From: Anaerolineae bacterium
GTDB lineage: Bacteria; Chloroflexota; Anaerolineae; JACIWR01
Assembly: GCA_021162125.1 (NCBI GenBank)
Contig: JAGGZG010000350.1
Coordinates: 1-11,323, forward strand
Direction: 5' to 3'
Length of the DNA stretch: 11,323 bases
The notes under the pieces were generated by a model. It ran no database searches, was not told where the DNA came from, and worked only from the letters and a program-made list of their open reading frames with translations. A program made the position numbers and the translations under genes. Below, piece after piece: positions 1-4,894 of the stretch. Position 1 is the stretch's first letter, and every line of letters begins with the position of its first letter.

Positions 1-76
1 GCGATTGAAATCGCCTCTAGAGGGCTTGCAGCCGAGCGTCCACCTGCGTGGACGCGCCTGTCCACGCAGGTGGACA
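1..76. repeat. Palindromic intergenic repeat, copy A
   Basis: Two palindromes stand in series. Positions 1-14 read GCGATT-GA-AATCGC. Positions 38-53 (GTCCACCTGCGTGGAC) are the exact reverse complement of 60-75, giving a 16-bp perfect stem with a 6-nt loop (54-59). A related element with the same order of modules lies at 5313-5396, so this looks like a dispersed structured repeat. No coding capacity or transposase is visible. The left edge of the window may cut it. Confidence 0.7.
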
Positions 77-146
77 GCCAGCTTTAACTCCTCAGGCGCG
101 GTTTCAACCGCTGGCCTGAGTAGTAACGGCAGGGGTTAACAAATCC

Positions 147-175
147 TTGACAACCCCATGAATGCGTGGTATAAT
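147..175 (+). promoter_or_regulatory. Consensus sigma70-type promoter
   Basis: A perfect TTGACA (147-152) and a perfect TATAAT (170-175) are separated by exactly 17 bp. Transcription should start near 182. No open frame with a ribosome-binding site follows, and an intrinsic terminator lies about 285 nt downstream, so it most likely drives a non-coding RNA. Confidence 0.88.
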
Positions 176-181
176 GAGCCC

Positions 182-472
182 ATAAATCGAGGAAGCCGTG
201 GAACCTTGCGACGGTAGAGGACAGTCATGACGCAGCGATATGCGCCGATAAGCAAAAAACGTGACACTTTCCCCAATAGCCAATCTTGCTTTGCCCTGGA
301 ATGGCGAGCGAGTGTGGTTCGCTCGTCACACCTGAAGCTCAAGATGGCGCAGGGGAATAATAATAATCCGGGGCGTCCTCACGTCGTGGGGAGGAAAGGG
401 ACGTTGTGTTAGGCAGATTTGCGAAAGTACCTTTCCCGGCGTGAGGCCAACGGTGCCCACGCCGGTTTTTGT
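182..472 (+). ncRNA. Probable stand-alone structured RNA of unknown family
   Basis: The unit is bounded by a consensus promoter and an intrinsic terminator, about 290 nt apart, and has no credible coding frame. Several helices can be drawn: 304-309 (CGAGCG region) with the facing GCTCG near 321-325, 374-378 with 399-403 (CGTCC/GGACG), and 393-399 with 430-436 (GGAAAGG/CCTTTCC, an alternative to the previous helix). ATCTTG at 283-288 can pair with CAAGAT at 340-345 while CCCTG at 294-298 pairs with CAGGG at 350-354. These two pairings cross and would form a pseudoknot around the central hairpin. I could not match it to RNase P RNA (no full GAGGAAAGTCC core), SRP RNA, tmRNA, 6S RNA or a T-box leader. 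The boundaries are inferred and the family is unknown. Confidence 0.55.
436..470 (+). terminator. Intrinsic terminator of the upstream RNA
   Basis: CCGGCGTG (436-443) pairs with CACGCCGG (458-465), and a second GGC/GCC pairing is possible inside the loop. Five T residues follow directly (466-470). Confidence 0.85.
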
Positions 473-548
473 TTGCGTCTGAATGAGCAAGGTGTTGGCT
501 CAACACTGCCCCGCTCTCGGTGGGCCGAATCAATCGGGAGCGAGGCCC

Positions 549-620
549 GGGCCGCTAACTCAAGGGTAGAGTATCTGCCTTTTAAGCAGAGAGTTACAGG
601 TTCGAATCCTGTGCGGCCCA
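549..620 (+). tRNA. tRNA-Lys (anticodon TTT)
   Basis: A full cloverleaf can be drawn. The acceptor GGGCCGC (549-555) pairs with GCGGCCC (613-619). The D arm is ACTC/GAGT, and the anticodon loop CTTTTAA has TTT at 581-583. The T arm ACAGG-TTCGAAT-CCTGT spans 596-612, with discriminator A at 620. CCA is not encoded. It is the first gene of a small tRNA cluster and starts about 80 bp after the terminator of the preceding RNA. Confidence 0.97.
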
Positions 621-639
621 CTCGGTAAGCTCATGGCTT

Positions 640-853
640 GCCACTTTGATATCGGCCCCGCGCTTTGGCCTTCGACGGTCATCCCCCGAACGGCGCCGAA
701 CGCGGCCGGCGAAGAGTCGGACTGCCCGCCAGTAGGGCCGGGGAACTCCGAGAAGACGAAGTGACTAAACGTGGTCGGTGGGGACGGAGGGTGGCTCCGA
801 GGCGCAGGCTGATGTCAACTCGGAGGAAACGGAGCGTTCTGTCCCTCCGTGAC
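640..853 (+). other. GC-rich, probably structured, non-coding stretch between tRNAs
   Basis: No reading frame here has a ribosome-binding site or protein-like composition. Its right part folds well. ACGGAGGG (784-791) pairs perfectly with CCCTCCGT (843-850) and encloses CTCCGAG/CTCGGAG (795-801 with 819-825) and AACG/CGTT (828-831 with 835-838), a compact three-way junction. Isolated stretches recall known RNAs: GGCCTTCGACGG at 667-678 resembles the D-loop region of tmRNA, and GTGACTAAACG near 761-771 recalls tmRNA 3' regions or group I intron P7. No complete family can be assembled. It is probably co-transcribed with the tRNAs. Its function is unknown. Confidence 0.4.
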
Positions 854-930
854 GGGGGCGTGAGCAGGCTCGACGCGGGTGAAGGCCGAAGGGCAATCCG
901 CGCACGCGGGTGCAACTCCCGCCGCCTCCA
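854..930 (+). ncRNA. tRNA-like fold with tmRNA-like ends (no tag reading frame)
   Basis: GGGGGCG (854-860) pairs with CGCCTCC (923-929) through seven pairs, one of them G-U, followed by a discriminator-like A at 930. Directly stacked on this is a T-arm-like hairpin, GCGGG-TGCAACT-CCCGC (906-922), that keeps T54, C56, A58 and the closing G-C pair. The 5' part carries GGCTCGACG, close to the tmRNA D-loop signature. A CGCGG/CCGCG helix (874-878 with 898-902) sits where tmRNA has helix P2, and no canonical D stem or anticodon loop is seen. The 3' end strongly resembles tmRNA 3' ends, but at 77 nt there is no room for a tag sequence or pseudoknots. It could be a decayed tRNA or tmRNA, a reduced relative, or chance. 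Confidence 0.35.
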
Positions 931-944
931 CACAAATTTATCGC

Positions 945-1017
945 AGCGAGGTAGCTCAATTGGTAGAGTGTCCGGCTGTTAACCGGATGGTTGTGGGTTC
1001 GAAGCCCACCCTCGCTG
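945..1017 (+). tRNA. tRNA-Asn (anticodon GTT)
   Basis: The acceptor AGCGAGG (945-951) pairs with CCTCGCT (1010-1016). The D arm is GCTC/GAGT with the AATTGGTA loop. The anticodon loop CTGTTAA has GTT at 978-980. The T arm GTGGG-TTCGAAG-CCCAC spans 993-1009, with discriminator G at 1017, as expected for Asn. No CCA is encoded. Confidence 0.97.
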
Positions 1018-1024
1018 CCTGTAT

Positions 1025-1096
1025 TCGGGGGTCGTCTAACTGGCAGGACGCTGGCCTTTGAAGCCAAGAACCGAGGTTCGAACCCTCGCCCCCGAA
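1025..1096 (+). tRNA. tRNA-Gln (anticodon TTG)
   Basis: The acceptor TCGGGGG (1025-1031) pairs with CCCCCGA (1089-1095). The anticodon loop CTTTGAA has TTG at 1058-1060. The T arm CGAGG-TTCGAAC-CCTCG spans 1072-1088, with discriminator A at 1096. It begins seven bases after tRNA-Asn, so the two are surely co-transcribed. CCA is not encoded, and no T-rich terminator is visible just downstream. Confidence 0.96.
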
Positions 1097-1248
1097 CCTG
1101 CTCATGGTATCCCTCTAGACACGCATTTCACGAGATAGTAAACCCAGATCAGCCGGGCACGTTCAACGCCTGAATCGCCCCCTGCCCCAACCATCCCCTC
1201 TCTGTTGATCTTTCACGTCTTGCCGCACCCCCGCTTTTGCTGCGTTTC
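1097..1248. other. Intergenic region without recognisable content
   Basis: Between the tRNA cluster and the first promoter of the signalling cluster I see no gene, hairpin-plus-T terminator or repeat. Confidence 0.6.
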
Positions 1249-1302
1249 TTCACAATCTCCTTGACAGTTCTTAACACCCTCTTCACAATTGCGAGCTATA
1301 CT
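1249..1302 (+). promoter_or_regulatory. Promoter P1 with four direct-repeat boxes
   Basis: Boxes TTCACA (1249), TTGACA (1261), TTAACA (1271) and TTCACA (1282) start 12, 10 and 11 bp apart. The last starts 15 bp upstream of a TATACT -10 element (1297-1302). No standard -35 lies 16-18 bp from that -10, which suits an activator-dependent promoter. The repeats match the general TTNACA-N5 design bound by OmpR-family regulators such as PhoP of Bacillus subtilis. An OmpR-family regulator is encoded at 2506-3201, so autogenous or local control is a natural inference. It drives the gene at 1364. Confidence 0.75.
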
Positions 1303-1363
1303 GCTACCAAACGTAGCCAAGGACCAACGAAGAATTACGGAAGAATTACGCAGGAGGTTTCCA

Positions 1364-1687
1364 ATGTCTAACAAAGCAAAGCTTAACTTCGCGGTGGACG
1401 TGTTCATCCTTATCGCCTTTGTACTGTCGGCCCTTTCTGGGCTGGTGTTGTTCACCATGCCCCACAGCGGCTATCAGAATGGACGCAATCTGGCCTACTA
1501 CCAGGCCGTTCTTCTTCTAAGCCGAGCAGCCTGGAACGACCTGCACGTCTGGAGCAGCTTCGCCATGGTAGCCGGGGCACTTGTCCATTTGCTGCTCCAC
1601 TGGAAGTGGATGGTTTGCATGGTCAAGAAGATGCTTCGGCCGGCAGTAAAGGTGGAAAGAGAATCGTGTCCGGTGACAGCGAGATAG
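1364..1687 (+). CDS. Small DUF4405-type (cytochrome b561-like) membrane protein
   Basis: A 107-residue inner-membrane protein. The ATG at 1364 has AGGAGG at 1352-1357. An in-frame start at 1289 is rejected because it lies upstream of the -10 box. Two hydrophobic segments are clear, about residues 11-31 and 62-80, with a weaker one around 44-54. Histidines lie at 34, 61, 75 and 79. The C-terminal LHVWSSF...VHLLLHWKWM pattern is typical of the DUF4405 family, whose cytochrome b561-like fold suggests heme ligation by membrane histidines. No biochemical role is established. A basic tail (residues 82-107) is probably cytoplasmic. It is the first gene of the signalling cluster, has its own promoter and terminator, and shares promoter design with the next gene. 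Family assignment is from motif memory. Confidence 0.72.
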   Translation: MSNKAKLNFAVDVFILIAFVLSALSGLVLFTMPHSGYQNGRNLAYYQAVLLLSRAAWNDLHVWSSFAMVAGALVHLLLHWKWMVCMVKKMLRPAVKVERESCPVTAR

Positions 1688-1718
1688 ACCGGTTACAAAT
1701 TTCCAATTGAAGCTCCAA

Positions 1719-1765
1719 GAGGCCCTGTGTTTCATTAGAGACGAGAAACGCAGGGTCTCTTTCTT
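1719..1765 (+). terminator. Intrinsic terminator after the DUF4405-type gene
   Basis: A 15-bp stem with two G-U pairs is formed by GAGGCCCTGTGTTTC (1719-1733) and GAAACGCAGGGTCTC (1745-1759) around an 11-nt loop. TTTCTTTG follows. Confidence 0.9.
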
Positions 1766-1795
1766 TGTGCACTTTGTGCTTCCTGAGCCGGGAAC

Positions 1796-1849
1796 TTCAC
1801 AATTCGCCCACAGGCTCTTTACAATCTCTTCACACTCTCCTGTTATACT
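1796..1849 (+). promoter_or_regulatory. Promoter P2 with four direct-repeat boxes, twin of P1
   Basis: TTCACA (1796), CCCACA (1807), TTTACA (1818) and TTCACA (1829) are spaced exactly 11 bp apart, and the last starts 15 bp upstream of TATACT (1844-1849), exactly as in P1. The first-box-to-TATACT distance is 48 bp in both promoters. A TGT precedes the -10 (extended -10). The initially transcribed regions also match: GCCAAGGACCAACG at 1316 and GGCAAGGAGCCAACG at 1863, each 19 bp after the -10 start. In P2 this forms a GTTGGC-AAGGA-GCCAAC hairpin (1860-1876). Confidence 0.82.
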
Positions 1850-1919
1850 GGACTCGAAAGTTGGCAAGGAGCCAACGTAAGCATCCGTTCAAAACACAAC
1901 AAAATGGAGGTAACGAACG

Positions 1920-2375
1920 ATGAAGAAATGGATCGTATTTGGTATACTGACCGTGGTGGCACTGACCGCGCTGATCTTCACCGGGGTGGTGCTGGCCCAG
2001 GGGCCGCAGGGCAGTGAGCGACACCTGGGTTACGGACGTGGTCACGGCTACATGCACGAGGACGGCGACGGTATGCGTGGCCGCTTCGTGGACGAGGACG
2101 GCGACGGCGTGTGTGACCTGCGCGGCACCGACCAGGGCCACGAACATGGTCGCGGATTCGTGGACGAGGATGGCGATGGCGTGTGTGATCGCTTCGTAGA
2201 CGCGGACGGGGACGGCGTGTGTGACCTGCACGGCACCGGCCAGGGCCACGGACCTGGTCAGGGATTCGTGGACGAGGACGGCGACGGCGTGTGCGACCAC
2301 TTCGGCGCCAACACCCGCATGGGACAAGATTTCCACGGCGGACGCATGGGTGGCCGCTGGTCGGCGGACCAGTAG
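1920..2375 (+). CDS. Exported His/Cys-rich protein with FVDEDGDGVCD repeats
   Basis: A 151-residue protein with GGAGG at 1906-1910. Residues 1-27 form a signal peptide or membrane anchor (MKKW, a hydrophobic stretch, then VLAQG with likely cleavage after A26). The rest is hydrophilic. Four copies of FVD(E/A)DGDGVCD lie at about residues 56-66, 80-90, 92-102 and 116-126, with a degenerate copy (HEDGDGM) at 46-52. Spacing alternates 24 and 12 residues, making a 36-residue super-repeat. D-x-D-G-D resembles the calcium loop of EF-hand, dockerin and thrombospondin type 3 repeats. Each copy carries one Cys, and the linkers are Gly/His-rich (GQGHGPGQG). Metal binding outside the membrane is inferred, with calcium or a transition metal possible. 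No enzyme domain is seen. It lies between a twin of the first promoter and a strong terminator, just upstream of the sensor system. Confidence 0.75.
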   Translation: MKKWIVFGILTVVALTALIFTGVVLAQGPQGSERHLGYGRGHGYMHEDGDGMRGRFVDEDGDGVCDLRGTDQGHEHGRGFVDEDGDGVCDRFVDADGDGVCDLHGTGQGHGPGQGFVDEDGDGVCDHFGANTRMGQDFHGGRMGGRWSADQ

Positions 2376-2386
2376 CCGGAATCCGA

Positions 2387-2420
2387 CGAGGGGTGGGCAA
2401 CTTGCCCACCCCTCGTTTGT
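2387..2420 (+). terminator. Strong intrinsic terminator after the repeat protein
   Basis: CGAGGGGTGGGC (2387-2398) pairs perfectly with GCCCACCCCTCG (2404-2415) around AACTT, followed by TTTGTTT. It separates the repeat-protein gene from the two-component genes, which have their own promoter immediately downstream. Confidence 0.93.
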
Positions 2421-2449
2421 TTGACATATTTTGCCTTGTGATGTATCCT
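2421..2449 (+). promoter_or_regulatory. Promoter of the two-component operon
   Basis: TTGACA (2421-2426), a 17-bp spacer and TATCCT (2444-2449). The expected start near 2456 gives a leader of about 50 nt before the ATG at 2506. Unlike P1 and P2 it has a good -35 and no TTNACA box array, suggesting constitutive expression of the regulator. Confidence 0.7.
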
Positions 2450-2505
2450 TCTCCAGCAAATGCTGCGCAGACCCGTATTCCTTCCGCAGGCCAGATGTGA
2501 CAGCA

Positions 2506-3201
2506 ATGAAAACTATCCTGGTTGTAGACGACGACAAGAAAATCGTGCGCCTGGTGCGTGACTACCTGGAGGCTGCTGGCTTCCGGGTGATGACAGCCTA
2601 CGATGGCACCACAGCCCTGGCCATCTTCCGCCATGAGCGCCCTGACTTGATAGTGCTCGACCTGAACCTGCCGGGCACTGATGGGCTGGACGTGGCGCGC
2701 GCCATTCGCAAGGAGCGGAACACACCCATCATCATGCTCACCGCCCGCGTGGAAGAGGCCGACCGCGTCGTTGGCCTGGAGCTGGGCGCGGACGACTACG
2801 TGACCAAACCCTTCTCCCCCCGCGAGCTGGTGGCTCGCGTGCGGGCCGTGCTGCGCCGCACGGGGGAAGGGGAAAGCGAGCCGGCCTCGGCCCTCATCCG
2901 CGTCGGCGAGCTGGTCATTGATCCCGACCGGCGGCTGGTGACCGTCGGAGGGCAAACGGTGCATCTCACCACCACCGAGTTTGACCTGCTGACCGTGCTG
3001 GCCCGCACGCCAGGCCGGGTCTTCACCCGCATGGAACTCCTGGACAGGGTGCAGGGATACGCTTACGAGGGCTACGAGCGCACAGTGGACGTGCACATCA
3101 AAAACCTGCGCCAGAAAATCGAACCCGATCCGAAGCACCCGCGCTACATTTTGACCGTGTACGGCGTGGGCTACCGCTTCGCGGAGAACGCCGATGCGTA
3201 G
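2506..3201 (+). CDS. OmpR/PhoB-family response regulator
   Basis: A 231-residue cytoplasmic DNA-binding regulator. The receiver domain is residues 2-115: acidic pocket D8/D9, phospho-acceptor D52 in LIVLDLNLPG, conserved T79 and K101 (VTKPF). The C-terminal winged-helix domain, about 130-227, has the family signatures LTTTEFDLLTVLARTPG, RTVDVHIKNLRQKIEPDP and the final VYGVGYRF. The ATG at 2506 is chosen because the receiver begins at once (MKTILVVDDD). A TTG 25 codons upstream lies inside the promoter. The Shine-Dalgarno is weak. It overlaps the kinase gene by 8 bp, implying translational coupling. Proteins of this family bind tandem direct repeats as head-to-tail dimers, which fits the box arrays of P1 and P2. 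It resembles BaeR/PhoP-type regulators; the exact orthologue is uncertain. Confidence 0.96.
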   Translation: MKTILVVDDDKKIVRLVRDYLEAAGFRVMTAYDGTTALAIFRHERPDLIVLDLNLPGTDGLDVARAIRKERNTPIIMLTARVEEADRVVGLELGADDYVTKPFSPRELVARVRAVLRRTGEGESEPASALIRVGELVIDPDRRLVTVGGQTVHLTTTEFDLLTVLARTPGRVFTRMELLDRVQGYAYEGYERTVDVHIKNLRQKIEPDPKHPRYILTVYGVGYRFAENADA

Positions 3202-4630
3202 CCTGTGGCTCAAATTGACACTGACCTTCGTGGCTGTGGCTCTGGCCGCAGTGGGGCTAGTGGCCATCCTGGCCAACCGCACCGTGACCAGTCAGTTCGA
3301 CATGTACGTCGCTCATGGCCGGCAAATGCAGGCCACCCGCTGGGTGCCAACCTTCGCCGAATACTACGCTCGGACGGGAAGCTGGGAGGGAGTGAAGTCT
3401 CTGGTCAACGACTGGGCGGAGAGCATGGGGATGGGAGCGGGTCAGTGCGGGCCTGGAAAGCGGCATGGGATGGACGGGGGTCCGATGAGCAGCGCGCCAA
3501 ACGACCGCCTGCTTCTGGCCGATAGTCAGGGCGTGGTGGTGGCCGACTCGCGCGGGGAACTGGTGGGCAAGCAGTTGCCGGCCCACGATCTGGCCGACGG
3601 CGCGCCCATCATCGTGGATGGGCAACGGGTAGGCACGCTCGTGGTGACGTCGGCCAAGACGAGCAATGTGGGTTCCGCAGAAGCCAGTTTCCTGGCGGCG
3701 GTCAACCGTGCGTTGCTGTGGGCCGGGCTCCTGGCCGTCGTCCTGGCCATCCTTCTGGGGCTGATGCTGGCCCGACAGATGACGGCCCCCCTGCGCGCCC
3801 TGACCGCTGCCGCGGAGGAAATGGCCGCCGGTGATCTGGCCCAGCGCGTGACAGTGCGCACCCACGACGAGGTCGGTGAATTGGGCCGTGCTTTCAACAC
3901 CATGGCCGAGGCCCTCCAGCGCAACGAGGCCCTGCGCCGCCAGATGACGGCCGACATCGCCCACGAACTGCGCACACCTCTGAGCGTGATCCGTGGCAAC
4001 CTGGAGGCCACGCTAGATGGAATCTACCCGCTGGACGCCGAGCACGTCGCCCCCGTCTACGAAGAAGTGTTGCTCCTGGAACGTCTGGTGGCTGACCTGC
4101 GCCTGCTCTCCCTGGCTGAGGCCGGGGAATTGGCCCTGAAACTGGAGCCAGTGAACGTGGGCGAGCTGATAGAGGGCATCCTGGAAAGCGCCCGCATCAC
4201 AGCCCAGGAGAAGGATATTGCCCTCGAAGCCGAAGTACCCCCAGATTTACCCCCTATCAACGGCGACGCGCACCGTCTGCGCCAGGTGTTGAACAACCTG
4301 TTGGGTAATGCCTTGCGCTATACCCCATCGGGCGGACGCATCGCCGTGACCGCAAGGGTTATGGATTCTGAGATGCACCTCTCCGTGGCCGATAGCGGCC
4401 CCGGCATCCCTGAAGAGGACCTGCCTTACATCTTTGAGCGTTTTTACCGGGGAGATAGATCGCGGGCACGAGAAAGCGGCGGATCGGGCCTGGGGTTGGC
4501 CATCGTCAGACGGCTGGTGGAGGCCCACGGCGGCCGGGTGTGGGCCGAAAATAAAGAGGGCGCGGGAGCGACCTTCACCATCGCCCTCCCGCTGGCTGCT
4601 GCAGAAGAACCTAATGCATCTTTCCAATAG
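3194..4630 (+). CDS. Membrane sensor histidine kinase with HAMP domain
   Basis: A 478-residue inner-membrane kinase, partner of the overlapping regulator. Transmembrane helices lie at about 8-28 and 173-193 and flank an extracytoplasmic sensor domain of some 140 residues. HAMP follows at 194-246. The HisKA domain has phospho-acceptor H257 in DIAHELRTPLS. The ATP-binding domain has the N box (NNLLGNALRYTPSGG, 367-381), G1 (DSGPGIP, 400-406), the F box (FERFYRGDRSR) and G2 (GGSGLGLAIV). All catalytic motifs are intact. The sensor domain holds a stretch rich in Gly, Met, His and Cys (78-98, MGMGAGQCG...KRHGMDGGPM), unusual for a plain sensor and suggestive of metal or redox sensing. Its output half resembles BaeS-type kinases. 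The signal is not known. Confidence 0.96.
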   Translation: MRSLWLKLTLTFVAVALAAVGLVAILANRTVTSQFDMYVAHGRQMQATRWVPTFAEYYARTGSWEGVKSLVNDWAESMGMGAGQCGPGKRHGMDGGPMSSAPNDRLLLADSQGVVVADSRGELVGKQLPAHDLADGAPIIVDGQRVGTLVVTSAKTSNVGSAEASFLAAVNRALLWAGLLAVVLAILLGLMLARQMTAPLRALTAAAEEMAAGDLAQRVTVRTHDEVGELGRAFNTMAEALQRNEALRRQMTADIAHELRTPLSVIRGNLEATLDGIYPLDAEHVAPVYEEVLLLERLVADLRLLSLAEAGELALKLEPVNVGELIEGILESARITAQEKDIALEAEVPPDLPPINGDAHRLRQVLNNLLGNALRYTPSGGRIAVTARVMDSEMHLSVADSGPGIPEEDLPYIFERFYRGDRSRARESGGSGLGLAIVRRLVEAHGGRVWAENKEGAGATFTIALPLAAAEEPNASFQ

Positions 4631-4660
4631 GGTGTGTTTCATCTCGGTTGAGCCAAGACC

Positions 4661-4718
4661 GCACTGGCCTGAAGAGCCAGTGCTGGGTAGATCCTTCAAT
4701 GTGGAAAGTCACCCAGCA
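4661..4718 (+). other. Two overlapping, mutually exclusive hairpins after the kinase gene
   Basis: GCACTGGC (4661-4668) pairs with GCCAGTGC (4676-4683). TGCTGGGT (4681-4688) pairs with ACCCAGCA (4711-4718). The stems share bases 4681-4683, so the full-length helices cannot both form. Neither is followed by a T run, so a simple terminator is unlikely. They lie in the 264-bp gap before the HsmA-family gene, which otherwise shows no clear promoter. A leader, processing or attenuation function is only a guess. Confidence 0.45.
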
Positions 4719-4894
4719 CCGCCTGTTCACGGCATGCACGTCTCCCACACCCTTTTCAATATCTTGGGGCAGGAGCAGCCTGACGACTGTCACGCTCGCG
4801 ACGGATTGCCAAATCCATCGCCTGGCGGCTGGATGATGTTGTGAGGCATCGAGGTTTATGCCCAACATGAACTCAAGTTTGGAGGAAATGTAAG

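Noticed and set aside
182..472. RNase P RNA or T-box leader
   Set aside because: GGGGAGGAAAG near 389-398 recalls the RNase P core, but the remaining conserved regions are absent. No TGGNACCGCG T-box sequence precedes the terminator.
690..925. Cobalamin or glycine riboswitch
   Set aside because: Short look-alike strings exist (GGACTGCCCGCC, GCCGAAGGGCAA, GGGTGCAACTCCC), but the B12 box and the glycine CTCTCAGG core are absent and no protein gene follows.
640..940. Complete one-piece or circularly permuted tmRNA
   Set aside because: The ends resemble tmRNA, but there is no tag frame, only 77 nt separate the matching 5' and 3' ends, and the permuted order (acceptor piece first) is not present.
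665..982. Open frames across the tRNA cluster
   Set aside because: They run through tRNA genes and structured RNA, lack ribosome-binding sites and have Arg-rich random composition.
1289..1363. Upstream start for the DUF4405-type protein
   Set aside because: It overlaps the activator boxes and -10 element of P1. AGGAGG precedes the ATG at 1364.
2085..2297. CRISPR-like repeat array
   Set aside because: The periodic DNA is coding, in frame, with variable 36- and 72-nt periods and repeated rather than unique intervening sequence.
2431..2505. Upstream TTG start extending the response regulator by 25 residues
   Set aside because: It lies within the promoter, before the predicted transcript start, and the family begins with the MKTILVVDDD-type strand.
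1830..2537. Minus-strand frame with VLVHE-type repeats
   Set aside because: It mirrors the FVDEDGDGVCD DNA repeats in another frame. The + strand frame has a signal peptide, Shine-Dalgarno and promoter.
1978..3282. Long minus-strand open frame (434 codons) opposite the repeat protein and response regulator
   Set aside because: It is a shadow of GC-rich repetitive coding DNA on the + strand. It has low-complexity Arg/Pro/His composition and no ribosome-binding site, and it crosses two real genes and a terminator.
4726..4749. Further TTNACA boxes upstream of the HsmA-family gene
   Set aside because: TTCACG and CCCACA occur but are not in 11-bp register and have no -10 element at the required distance.
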